Positions 21,768 through 32,633 of a stretch of 64,000 bases of DNA are shown here, one piece after another; position 1 is the stretch's first letter; each line of letters opens with the position of its first letter. The stretch spans positions 1,633,694 to 1,697,693 of the forward strand of contig OY253670.1 of assembly GCA_958009085.1 (NCBI GenBank), read 5' to 3'. Position numbers and translations under genes: made by a program. The notes below the pieces were generated by a model. That model saw nothing but the letters and a program-made list of their open reading frames with translations, made no database searches and was not told the DNA's origin. Source of the stretch: Protoeuglena noctilucae (lineage: Eukaryota > Chlorophyta > Pedinophyceae > Marsupiomonadales > Marsupiomonadaceae).

Positions 21768-22873
21768 TCACTCCACGTCGGAGTCCTCCAGGTCCGCCCG
21801 CATCTGCTCCATCGCGCCCTCGTCCACCTCCACCCTAGTCTTCCCACCCGCACCCGCAACCCCGACTGCTTCTCCCCCGCCCCAGCCACTCGCGTGCGCG
21901 CCCCCTCCTCCCGACGGCGCCAGTCGCGCCCTCACGGCCATGATCTCCTCAGGCGCGCTGTCCTGACTCAGCCCCTCCTGTGCCAGCGAGCCCCGCAGCA
22001 ATTCCACCGCGAAGGACCCCTGTTCGTCCGCGTTCGCATCCGACACCATCGACAGCACCTCCGGCCCCACCTCAATGCAGGCAAGCCTGCAGGTGAGACG
22101 ACAGATGGCGGCCCACTCAGCAGCCGTGCAAACCGCACTCCTGACCATCAGCGGCACCTGCCATCTGTGCCAGGCAACATCCGTGCAAGGGCGCAGCCAG
22201 CCCTCTTCACCTGCATATCTGCAGCAACCGCCGGGCCAGGTGCACCTCGATGGGACGCCCCAGCACTGCCTTGGCCGCGCTGGTCCCCTTCTTGGCACCC
22301 GCCCGCGCCCTCTGCGGTGCAACGCGGTGCGACGTGGCGTCAAGGTTGCCAGTCACGTCCCATGCCAGACCACAGCTTGGCCGCACAGTGCCATGCCAAC
22401 GCTCGCCTTGGGTGCTGGCTGCTTCCCATCCTCATCTTCCTGCCCGCCCGCACTGCCGGCCGCGACTCCCGGAGACTGCTCGGCGAAGATCATGTCGACG
22501 GTCGCACCCGCCACGTGCTGCATTGGCACAAGCAAAGAGGGCCTCGTTGCTGGCCTCGTGACGGGCCCTAGCGAAGGCTCTACGGCCCCTGCCCGCGCAC
22601 CATGTAATTCTTCAGGGCTTTCTCCTGCAGGCCCAGCTCTTGCTCCAGCATGCGGAGCAGCCTTTTGACCGTGAGCGCCTCCTCATTCGCGAGGATGTAC
22701 TGCAGAGGGAGACCCAACGCGTTCTCCGCTGGCAGTCGCTGGCAGACAAGACCGACACTCGCGGTGCTGTGTCTCACCTCCTTTCGCGCGAGAATCGCGT
22801 CCCGCACGGACTCCACCGACACCGCCATCGGCGTTTGCGCCAAGGTGCACTCCCCGAAGCCGGAGTTTCGCAA
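21768..22873 (-). CDS. Unrecognised protein with acidic C-terminus
   Basis: I cannot name this. Exons read from a start at 22873 or, more likely, 22828 (MAVSVESVRDAILARKE). They continue ENALGLPLQYILANEEALTV and KRLLRMLEQELGLQEKAL, a helical stretch with a faint DEK C-terminal-like look. Next come HVAGATVDMIFAEQSPGV, a Gly/Glu-rich linker, and AAKAVLGRPIEVHLARRLLQ joined to ICRLACIEVGPEVLSMVSDA (intron about 22092-22211). The end is EIMAVRARL, a Gly-rich spacer and an acidic tail EDSDVE before the stop at 21768. It is probably intracellular, as there is no signal peptide or membrane segment. It lies convergent to the Siva-like gene, with 143 nt between. Confidence 0.5.
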
Positions 22874-23176
22874 TCTGCAGCGCCGAGCAGAAAGACTAGC
22901 AATCAGGCGACGTAATTCAGGAGGTGCGCTCTTCGAAACACCGGTCGCGAGCCGCAGGGACGCTCTGGTGTCTACGAGGAGGATTCGATAGATTTTTCAA
23001 AGTCTGTCCTTCCGCGCTCCCTTCTCTCGCCGTCGTTCGGTGCTGCACTGTCACTGAATCCAGCGGCATCGTCAGGATGTGCCGAAGAGCTCCGTTTGCT
23101 GTGAAACGGCAGCGGCTGTCGAGCGCCAGAGGGCAACAGGTCTTCAACGTCGCACCCGGCGCGTCATTCGCATTCA
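22874..23176. other. Intergenic, nothing recognised
   Basis: About 300 nt separating two minus-strand genes: 3' flank of the RSP7-like gene and upstream region of the unknown gene. No gene seen. Confidence 0.45.
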
Positions 23177-25219
23177 TCACTCGATGTTATAGCGCTCCAG
23201 CACGGAGGCCACCGTCTCGCGCTGCGCGGCCAGGTGCCCGAGCACGTCCGTGGCGAACTCGACGAACTCGTGCCAGTCGATCTCCCCGTTCTCGTCCGCG
23301 TCCACCGTCTGCACGATGGCCTGGATCTGCAGCGGCGTGAGCCCCAGCTCGGTCGTGCCCAGCGCGTGCAGCATGTCCACCGCCTCCACGTACGATAGCA
23401 CGCCCCGCCCGTCCGTGTCCGCGTTCTCAAAGATCTGCGGGGACACGCGGGGCTGGCGTCACATCACGCTAGGGCAAAAGAAGCGATCCCTCGTATGCCC
23501 GGGACCTCCCAGGTCTCACCTGCGCCAGGAGCCCCGCGGCCTCCTGCGGGTCCACGTCGGCGAACTCCTGCATGGCGTGGCTCTCGGCGGCCGCGGCGAC
23601 CGTCATGGCGCGGTCAGTCTGGCTGCGCATGCCCATGCTGCGCTGGATGACCTCGGCGGCGGCGGGGACCAGCCGCGCGTAGGCGATGGTGCCCGTGTCG
23701 GCGTTGGGGGTCGCCTGGGGAAGGGCCATGATGGTGGCCAGCTGGAGGCGGGAGAGGCCCAGCCACTGGTAGGACATGTCCATCAGGGCCGCGCGCACTT
23801 CCTTGGCCGGCAGGTGGCCGCTGTCCTCGGGGTCCAGGCGGGAGAAGCCCTCTAGGAGGCCACGCTGCAGGGCGTCCTGCGACACACGACACGGGGGGCA
23901 GGTGCTGCAAGGGGGATGGGTGCACGTCCAGGAGCCAGCGGTGTGGTGGGAATGGCGAGTGCAGAGTGCCGAGTGCCGCCAGCTGTGCCCCCGGGCTGGG
24001 CTCCCCGGCTGTACTAAAGCACTGTCCCTCGCACCTCGGACGACCACGCCGCCTCATGCACGAGGTCCTGCGCCAGTCGCTCGGTGAGCACGGCCAGTGC
24101 GACGGGCACGAACTCCGCGTACTCGATGGCGCCGTCCTGGTTGACGTCGGCTGCCGACATGATGAGGTTGATGTCCTTGCGCGTGAGGCCCAGGTCGGCG
24201 TTCACCAGCGCGTTGCTGCGGGCGGGGCACGGCGGGACGCCTCGCGAGAGGGCAGAGGCTGCAACATGTGTTGCCACATCTGCCGTGTGCATTATTACCA
24301 CGCATCACCCCCACGCCCCGCTCACCGGAACTCGGTGCGCGACAGCCAGTTGCTGCCGTCGCGGTCGGCCTTGAGGAAGATGGCCCGCAGACGCGCGTCC
24401 AGCTGCTCCTTGGACATGCCCTTCACCAGGATGGCCTCCGCCTGCCGCAGCGCCTCCGCCTCCCTCTGCAGCCGAGCGGGGGGGCAGGGCAGCGTGAGTT
24501 GACTGCAGCAGCGAGCACGCCACGCCTCATCTCCCGCACAGGCTCCCGCACCTGCTTGCTGGCCTCGGCCACCTCCCCTGAGACCTGCATCGACTGCAGC
24601 AGCTCAATGGCCAGGGGCATGAACTCCCCGTACTCAATCACGCCGTCCTCGTTCTCGTCCACCTCGGCCATGATGGTGTTGATCTCGCGGCTCGTGAGGC
24701 CCAGGCGAGCCGACGCCAGGCACTTCTTGAACTCCTGACGGTCCAGGAAGCCGCTCTGGTCCTCATCGAACTCCTGCAAGGTGGGCGGGCAGGGCAGGGC
24801 AGCGTCAGCGACCACCCACCACCGCAGTTAGCAGGTCCCATCTCGTCCCCCGTCTTGCCTTGAATATCTGCAGCACAATGTCCTCCAGCTCCTGCTGCGA
24901 CATGTCGGAGATCTTGTGGTGCTGGCTCGACGCCACGGCGCCCATGGTCCCCGCCGACTCGCGCAGCAGCTCCGCAAAGTACTGCGATCCGAACTCGTAG
25001 ATGTTGTCCGGCTGCGGGCGGCAGGGCGGGGAGGACAGGGTTCCAGGGTCGCGCCCAGCCGCGGCGGCACGGCATGGCACAGCGGAGGGCGAGGCACGAG
25101 GCCCGCAGCTCCCTCCGATGGGTCCTCGCCTGCTGCCTCAGGATCTCTCTGGAGAAGTTTTTTAGCAGCGCGGGGAACCCCGGCGGGATGCTAAAGATCT
25201 TTTGGTAGCGTGACGACAT
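23177..25219 (-). CDS. RSP7: Radial spoke protein 7-like (RIIa domain plus EF-hands)
   Basis: The N-terminus MSSRYQKIFSIPPGFPALLK followed by NFSREILRQQPDNIYEFGSQ is an RIIa dimerisation/docking domain of the kind found in ciliary scaffold proteins. It is followed by at least three pairs of EF-hands: DEDQSGFLDRQEF and DENEDGVIEYGEF, then DRDGSNWLSRTEF and DVNQDGAIEYAEF, then DTDGRGVLSYVEA and DADENGEIDWHEF. This architecture matches Chlamydomonas RSP7, a stalk component of axonemal radial spokes that regulate dynein. A middle segment (DPEDSGHLPAKEV) looks like a degenerate hand. Two introns use GC donors: 25129 (REILRQQ|PDN, within a strongly conserved stretch) and 24858 (QIFK|EFDEDQ). The start is set by the conserved IPPGFP spacing. 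It is the only spoke gene in the window. Confidence 0.82.
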
Positions 25220-26285
25220 GGCCCCGCCTGCCCGCCGAGGGGGCCTGCCCGGGGGTCTCCCGCACCTCCTCCGCCGAGTCTACCTGTATCTGCAACGGTG
25301 CGAGGATCCAGCGAAGCCAATAAGGGCACCACGGGAGCGAGAGACGGCGGACTCGGGAACGCTGCCCCGCCAGCACATCCAGCGCGCGGTTGAGAGCAGC
25401 AACCTCTCACCTGCTGCTACTTGGACTCCTCAGCAGTGCGCCAGCCTCAGACTTTGTTCACTGTGCGCCACACGCTCCTGCGGGCGACCCATGTCAGCGG
25501 TCACGCAGCAGCGCGCAGAAACGCCCCGGCCGCGACTGCATGGCAACGGGGGTGAGAGCGGGGGAACCGCGTTTGCAAGGTCAAGGCAGACCGCGATGGC
25601 GGGGTGCATTGGAAGCGGAGGGGAGGGCGGCAAGCAGACCAAAGATGGCACGGGGTGCCTGGCCCGCCCGGCGCTGCGCTTGGACTGAGGGAAGTGGACG
25701 CAAGCGTGCGAAACAAGGACTGTTTAGACAACCGAAGCGCGGCATTCCCATGTCAAGGCGCGCGTGTTTCGCGCCCCGCATGTCGGCCCCTGCATGATGA
25801 CCCCGGACATTCGTCCATGGGCAACAACTGGGACCGCGCGAGAAAACCAGTTGAATCACGATACCCCTCGATCAAACGTATCCCAGGGAAGCCGCGGCGG
25901 ACGACCCTCATCCGGGGCAACTCACCCAAACAATAAAGTCGCCCGAGATGCACAGGGAATGCGTACACTATCGCATAAGGACGCACAACGAAGTGGTGGA
26001 CCGCACGGGGCCCTCCTGGGGACGAACGAGCCCCGAGTTTCGCGCGTCAGAATTTGCCCCGTTTCACATCTTCCCGATGCTCTCGCGCCATCGTCGCCAT
26101 CAGTATTCCGCAACGTCGCTGCGCAACCAGCCCGCCTTCTTTCCACGCCCACTCACGGGTCGAACTCGCTCACAACACAAAGTCCGCGGCTTTTCTGCAT
26201 CGCAGCCGACCTTCGAGGCGACGGTTCATTGCGAGGCGTATCCCGTCATCGCGGCGTGCGCGAACCGACCGGACGGCCCTCAGAT
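25220..26285. other. Intergenic about 1.1 kb, divergent promoter region
   Basis: This separates RSP7 (minus) from the MscS channel (plus). Open frames are present, but with no family resemblance or consistent splice signals. It is somewhat less GC-rich than the coding DNA. Nothing more is supported. Confidence 0.5.
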
Positions 26286-28513
26286 ATGGCGATGCATGTC
26301 TGCGTCCCGCGCATCGCCCGTGCGGCGCCTGGGGCGAATGACGCGGCGCCTTTTCAGGTCCGCCGTGCAGCTGTGCAGCCCATCTGGCGTCCCGCGGATC
26401 GCCAACCGCTGGGACGAGGGAAGAGGGCGCGCGGACCCCCGCACGGTCCGTGCCGCGCCGCGTGGCTCGCCGACGTCGCGGCCGCGTCCAAGAAGCTGCC
26501 TTCGCCGCCGATGGAGGCGATGAAAGATATCGCGTCTGTTGGGATGAGCTTTTCCGCCGAGGCCACGCGCGCGACGGTGCTTGCGGCCTCGGGGATGGTG
26601 GCCACGTACGTCGCCGCGTGGGCCGCGCTGCGGTGGCTGGAGGGCGTGAACGAGCGGGTGCAGGCGGCCGCACGGGACAGGTCGATCGTCGATGGGACGG
26701 TGAGGCTCCCCCGATGCGCCGGAGGCCGTCCAGGCCTGGCGGCAAGAGCGAGGGTGCAGATATACCCACATGAATGTGCCCCCGTCGCAGGAACTCTTCG
26801 GCGTGCTCTTCTCTCGCGAGGTTCTCTTATCCACGACCGTCACGGCGATCAAGCGCCCCCTCGAGATCCTGCTGCCCCTGGGATCGGCCGTGCAGGCCCT
26901 GCGCATCCTCTACGCCTACATCGACTGGCAGGTCCACACGGCCAAAGTGCAGCTGCCCAGGTCAGATGCGAAGAGTGCTGTGACCGGCCGATGCCGTGCG
27001 TGTTGTTCCGCCCCAGCATGCCCACCGTCATACCCCCCCAACTGTGTCCCCCCCTGCAGCAGCCTCGAGAGCGCCGCGCATGCCGTGCTGCACGCCCTGG
27101 GCGCCCTGGACTCCGCCGCCTCGCGTGTCATGCACGTGGCCCTGGTGGCCCTGGCCGGCTGGGCCATGCTGCGCTTCAAGGATCGGCTGATGCAGTTCGC
27201 GGTGGACGACGACGACAAGCGCGTCGACAAGCAGCGAATGGTGCTCAGGGCGCTGCTGCCCATCTCGGGGTGAGACTGGCGAGGTTGAGCTGGGACGGAG
27301 CAGCCGCGGGCCCCACGCCAACTGAGCCGGGCTGCTAGGCCCTCCTTGCATGCCGCTCTCAGCCAACTCTCCCCTTCCCCTCTCCCCCAGCCTCATCACC
27401 TGGGTGCTCATCGGCGGCGTCGCCCTCACCATCCTGCGCCAGTTCGGCATCGACATCCAGCCCCTCCTCACCGTCGGGGGGTTCTCCGGCGTCGTACTCG
27501 GCTTCGCGGCACAGGTGAGGACGTGCCTCATCCATGGCAATCACATGACACGCATGCCATCTGCAGCTGTCCGAACACACAACACATCCCCCCCTCCACC
27601 CCCCGCCCTTCTCCCCACCCAGGGCCCCCTCACCAACCTCCTCTCCGGTCTCCAGCTCTACCTCTCCCGCCCCTTCGTCGTCGGGGACCGCGTGGAGCTC
27701 AAGACCCCCGGGGGCGGCACCCTCATCACGGGGTTCGTGGAGAGCATCGAGGCGAGGAGGGCCACGACTGCCACGTGTCATGCATGACGCGACGCTAATG
27801 GTCGCACCTAGTCATCATCGGCACTAGATGAGTGACACGAGCGGTGTAGTGGTCATGGTTGCGGACGGCGAGTGATACCTACACCCCCCCCGCAGCCCCT
27901 GCGCACGTGCATCACCTCCGACACCTATTACCCCGTCTCCATCCCCAACAAGATCGTCACCGACACCCTCGTCACCGTCCTCTCCAAGCCTGCCGCCAGC
28001 ACCTTTGCCAACACCCGCATCGGCCGCCAGGTCACCGCCACCCTCAACGTGCGATACCACGACATGGACAAGATGCCCGGGATCGTGGCGGAGCTCAACA
28101 CGTGGCTTAAGAACCACCCGGGCGTCGACCGCAACAAGCCCTACTACGCCGTGTGGAGCGACATGAGCCACTACAACCTGGCCATATCCGTCCTCTGCCA
28201 CACCAACCGGCTGTGGTCGCTGCAGGCGTCCCGACTCAAGCAGGAGCTCTTCCTGGAAGCCAACCGACTCATCCGCAAGGCCGGGTGAGGGATTGCGAGG
28301 GGCAGCGGCAGGCGGCAAGGACGGCGTGGTCGACATGCGAGCACCGACATGCGAGCATCCACACATGCATTTCGGCACCGCATCCGCAGGGCCGACTTCG
28401 CCGTGCCGACGCACATGGTGGAGGTCGTGGAGCGGGGCAACGGCGGCCACGCCAACGGCGTGTCGGACGCCGTCAAGGCCGCCGGGGCGGGTCCGGGCCT
28501 CGGGGGCCGATGA
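26286..28513 (+). CDS. MscS-family mechanosensitive ion channel
   Basis: Exons: 26286-26699, 26791-26960, 27060-27269, 27391-27514, 27623-27751, 27896-~28284 and 28390-28513. The first about 80 residues are Arg/Ala/Pro-rich with few acids, suggesting an organelle transit peptide (inference). Hydrophobic segments include MVATYVAAWAALRWL, VMHVALVALAGWAML and LITWVLIGGVALTIL. The MscS pore and beta-domain signature follow: GVVLGFAAQGPLTNLLSGLQ, LYLSRPFVVGDRVEL and VSIPNKIV. A soluble domain completes it. The intron at 27752 has a GC donor, and the frame (GFVESIE|PLRTCITSD) fixes it at the expected place before the IPNK motif. It probably relieves osmotic stress across an organelle or cell membrane, like plant MSL1-3 or bacterial MscS. 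Confidence 0.88.
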
Positions 28514-28883
28514 GTGCAGACAGGGTCCGCGTTGCCCCGAGACGAGCATCGTGCCGCACCCTTTTTTGCGACTAGGGGGCCCTTCCCTATTTTTTCACAG
28601 GGCCCCAGTTTCAGCCCCGACCTTTTCCTCTGAGTCCCTCCCTTTCATATGGCGCGCAAAAGTACGTCACTGCACCCTAGCATGCTTGTCAGTGGCGGCT
28701 CGCCCCAGGCGGGCACCGCGGGGACGGGCGTCCGCTCGTCTTCCGGCCCCCGCCCTCCTCCGACACGCCAGTAATCGCGCCGATTCCACATCCTCGCTGT
28801 TAATTGACGCGTTTTATCTCGCTGAAGAGACTGTGAGAGCACAGGGACGCGCGCATCGCCCGCTCGGCCCTCTCCTGCCCAGC
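28514..28883. other. Short intergenic region
   Basis: About 370 nt between two plus-strand genes, with an AT-richer patch (CTATTTTTTCACAG near 28590) and no gene. It should hold the 3' UTR of the channel and the promoter of the MORN gene. Confidence 0.5.
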
Positions 28884-31800
28884 ATGGTGGAAATCGTCGA
28901 GCTGACCGGCCCGGACGCCGGGAGCGTCACTAAGCATGGCGCCGCAGTCGAGCGAGAGATCCAGGAGGAGATCGCGCGGCTGAAAGCCGAGGTCAAGGCG
29001 CAGCGAGACCGGGCACTGGCCCGGGAGCAAGAGGACTTCTACGCCGACCCGGAGAACCGTCGAGGCATCCGGATCACGGAGAAGGATGTCCCGGTGTACG
29101 CCAAGGTCGTGCACACGACCCTGCAGTATCGGTCAGCCGCGGGGAGGCGCGCGGCTGCCTTGTTGACGCTCCTCCGGCCTGCCACTCTCGCCCCGCGCGA
29201 TGCCTGTTCCCCCGCGACCGCCCCCCAGGAACGGCGATTCTTATTCCGGGGAGGTCCTCGCGGGGATATACAGGCACGGGAAGGGCACGCACGTCTGCGC
29301 CAAAGGGGACAAGTACGAAGGCTCGTGGCACTACGACCGTCGGCATGGGCGCGGCAGGTGGGAGGCGGAGTCGAGCAGCGGTGTGCGATGTGGCATCGCT
29401 GGAGTGACTGCGACGCAGCTGCGTCCTTGCCGCATGCGAGCGCGCCCCATGCCACAGCACCTGCCACAGTGTCCAGACACGCACTCACCTGGTTATGCGC
29501 TCATGCCTGCGAAGCTGATGCCTCCACCCATCGCAGGATGGAGTTTGCGCGTGGCCTGATCTACGACGGCGACTGGGCGGATGACCAGGCTCAGGGGCAC
29601 GCCATGTGTCAGTACGAGAACGGCACCGTCTACAAGGTGAGAGCGAGAGATCCGTGAAGGGGTGAGATCGAGGCAGGCTCGCAGGGCAGGGACAGCAGAC
29701 GAGTGGTACTTTGCCATGGTGATGCTGGCATGACACCGGGCGATGTGCGTTAAATGCATGGCACATGGCCACATGGCCACCACATGCTGGCCTTGCACGG
29801 GTAGCCATCGCTTTGCGGCTGCAGGGGGAGTTCGCCAGCGACGTCCGCTGCGGTTGGGGCCGTGCCACGATGCCCGACGGGTCGTGGTACGAGGGGGAGT
29901 GGGACCGGGACCGCATGCACGGGCAGGGCGCCTTAACTCACGCGGATGGGTCTTACTTCGAGGGGACCTTCCGAGAGGTGAGGGGATGTAGCAAACAAAC
30001 ATATGTGAAGTTTTGATGTGGTGATGCGTGGTCAGCATGGCAATTGAAAGATGATGCGTGTGCATGCACCGCACTCGTCTGTCGGTGTTGCCAAGGGTCT
30101 CATCTGCCCCCCTGCAGGGCCAGCGTGTCCAGGGTCGCTTCGTGCATGCCGGGCAGGGCGCAGAGTACGTGGGCGAGTTCGCCCAGGGAGACCGTGAGGG
30201 CCATGGTGCCATGACGGTGGAGGGGCAGTGGCGATACGTGGGGGAGTGGCGGGGAGGGCTCAGGCACGGGAGGGGCACGTGCATGTACGCGGATGGGGCC
30301 ACGTATGAGGGCATGTGGGCGGAGGACGTGCGGTGCGGGGAGGGGGTGCTGGTGGAGCCGAGGGGGCTCAAGTGAGCGGGCGTGCGTGGTGGAACAGTGC
30401 GGGCATGCTGACTGCGTAGAGGCATGTGTGAGTGTGGGGTTGGGACTGGCAGCTATGCTAATATGACCCTTTCTTCCTGTTGCAGGTACGAGGGGACGTT
30501 CGCAGACGACGTGCCCCACGGGCAGGGGTGCATGGTGCTGCCGACGGGGGACAAGTACCGGGGGCAGGTGCAGAGGTGAGGAGTGCACGGTGATGGGGGC
30601 ACATGCAGAGGTGAGGGGTCGTGTGGGCAGTCACTGTCAGTGGCCACTCCACTCCCACTCGTCATCCCCGTCAGCTCTCTGCTTTCGCAGGGGCCTCCCC
30701 CACGGCCGAGGGCAGGGGGTGGGTGCGGACGGGGAGGCTTACGACGGCGAGTGGGTGGGGGGACAGCGAGAGGGGCGTGGCACGTGCCGGTACGCCAGCG
30801 GCGATGTCTACGAGGGCGAGTGGGCCGGGGGCAAGCGTCATGGGCGGGGCGTGTGTCGCTTTGCGGACGGCGTGACCTTCCGGGGTCTCTGGGAGGGCGA
30901 CCTGTGGGTGCAGGCGGGGGCGGATGCGGAGCGGAGTGAGGCGGAGGGGGCGGGGCTGGGAAGGGCGGTGGCGGGGGAGACGGCTGCGTTCCGAGTGCAG
31001 GTGCGGAGAGGCTGGACTAAGCACGGCTGCATGGCTTAGATCACTTTCTCTTTAGACATCCGTGACAGGATGTGCATGGCACAATCACCCGGTGCCTGTC
31101 CTGCGCCGCCCCAGGCCAGGGACCCCGAGGGCAACCCCCGACTGACGGGGGGCGATGCGGTGGAGGCGACGCTGCTGGGCCCCGGGGGTGTCAGGGAGTC
31201 AGTGACCGTGGCGGACAGTGGGGACGGGAGCTACGCGTGCACGTACCTGGTGCGGCGTGCGGGGTCGTGGCAGCTGCGCGTGGAGGTGTCGGGGGAGGAG
31301 ATGGCCGGGTCGCCATTCACGGTCCGCGTTGCACCGGGTGCCCCGTGCGTCAAGGCAAGGGGTGGGGGTAGCTGTGGGCGAGCTGTCTGTTTGCAGCGCA
31401 CTCGTAATCATGCTTCCAACCAGCCATCACCCACGCCTGTGTCGCAGAAGAGCGTGCTGGTGGGGGAGGGCCGCCGGTCCGCGCACGTGGGCGTCCCCAC
31501 CCGGGTCTTCCTGGAGATGCGGGATGGGTTTGGCAACGCATGTGGACCCGATCATTTCTGTGACTTGGCTGCGGTCTCGGCGGAGCTGGTGTCCCACGCC
31601 GACCTCGTCACAGCCGGTGAGGAAGGGAGGGGTGCGACTTGCAAGATGCCAGTCGATGAGCCACCAGTTGCATGGCTGCAACTCACCTCTCATTAATCGG
31701 TATCCACTAACATCCACCCACCTTTTCCGCACTCAGAGGCGGCCCTGGAGTCTGAGGGCCGCGTCTCTCTGACCTACGCCCTCCCCTGCCCCGGCATGTA

Positions 31801-32406
31801 CCGCCTGACGGTGGCTGTGGGGGGCGTGGTGGTGCCGGGGTGCCCTTACTCGGTGTCAGGGCAGCTGCCTGGGGTGGTAGGAGACGAGGCGAGGGAGGGG
31901 GCGGGAGAGAGCGAATCAGTGGGACAGGGGAGCGAGGGGCAAGGAGCAAGCGAGGCCGTGGCAGTGGCAGTGGGGGATGGGAAGGGAGAGGGTCAGGCTG
32001 CGGCAGGCGTGGAGGATGTGGCGGGTCGGTGGGCGCGCATCGCCGAGGCGGAGTTTGCGAGGGACGGGGACGCGCGCGGCTGGGAGAGCGAGGAGGAGGG
32101 GGAGCGACTGACGGCGCAGGAGCGGTACGCGAGGGACCACCCGGGGGTGCCCGTGGTGGAGAACCTGGAGGACATGTGGATGCTGACCAAGTACCAGGTG
32201 AGGGGGGCAGACGAACAGGTGTGGGACTGTGGGGTTCTCGTGACAGCTGCGAGACTGATGACCTCTGCCTGCCTCTCTCGTCACAGAATGAGGTGAAGGC
32301 GAGGGAGGAGGCCCAGGCGCGTGCCAGGCAGGAGGCCAGGCAGAGGCGCAGGCAGGGCATCCGCGCCACGCTGGCTGCCAAGTACGCGGGGGGTGCGGGG
32401 GCGTGA
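28884..32406 (+). CDS. MORN-repeat and filamin-repeat protein
   Basis: About twelve exons. The N-terminus is a short coiled stretch (EREIQEEIARLKAEVKAQRD). About ten MORN repeats follow, such as GDSYSGEVLAGIYRHGKGTH, GDKYEGSWHYDRRHGRG, GSWYEGEWDRDRMHGQG, ATYEGMWAEDVRCGEG and EAYDGEWVGGQREGRGTCRY. Two immunoglobulin-like filamin/ABP280 repeats come next. The first reads DGSYACTYLVRRAGSWQLRV to GSPFTVRVAPG; the second runs from GEGRRSAHVGVPTRVFLEMR to GMYRLTVAVGGVVVPGCPYS. The C-terminus is charged with a basic coil (REEAQARARQEARQRRRQG). MORN arrays bind membranes or assemble ciliary structures and filamin repeats bind partner proteins, so a cytoskeletal or ciliary scaffold role is inferred. 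The intron at 31355 has a GC donor (CVK|KSVLVG). Confidence 0.85.
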
Positions 32407-32633
32407 GTGTAACTGCCAGGGCAGCGAGCGCGTCGCTTTCAACAACAGCGGGGCGTCGATGGGGACGCCAGTCGCATGAGCCATGCCGGATGAGTGGCGC
32501 TAGGGCACTACGAGGGCGGCGATGCTTGGCATGCCTATTGAACAACAGCTGCCTCCTTCCCACCTCTGCCGCCACACCCACGGCCTCTCCTCAATTCACA
32601 CCTTGGCAACCACGCCCATGGCCTCTCCTCTCC

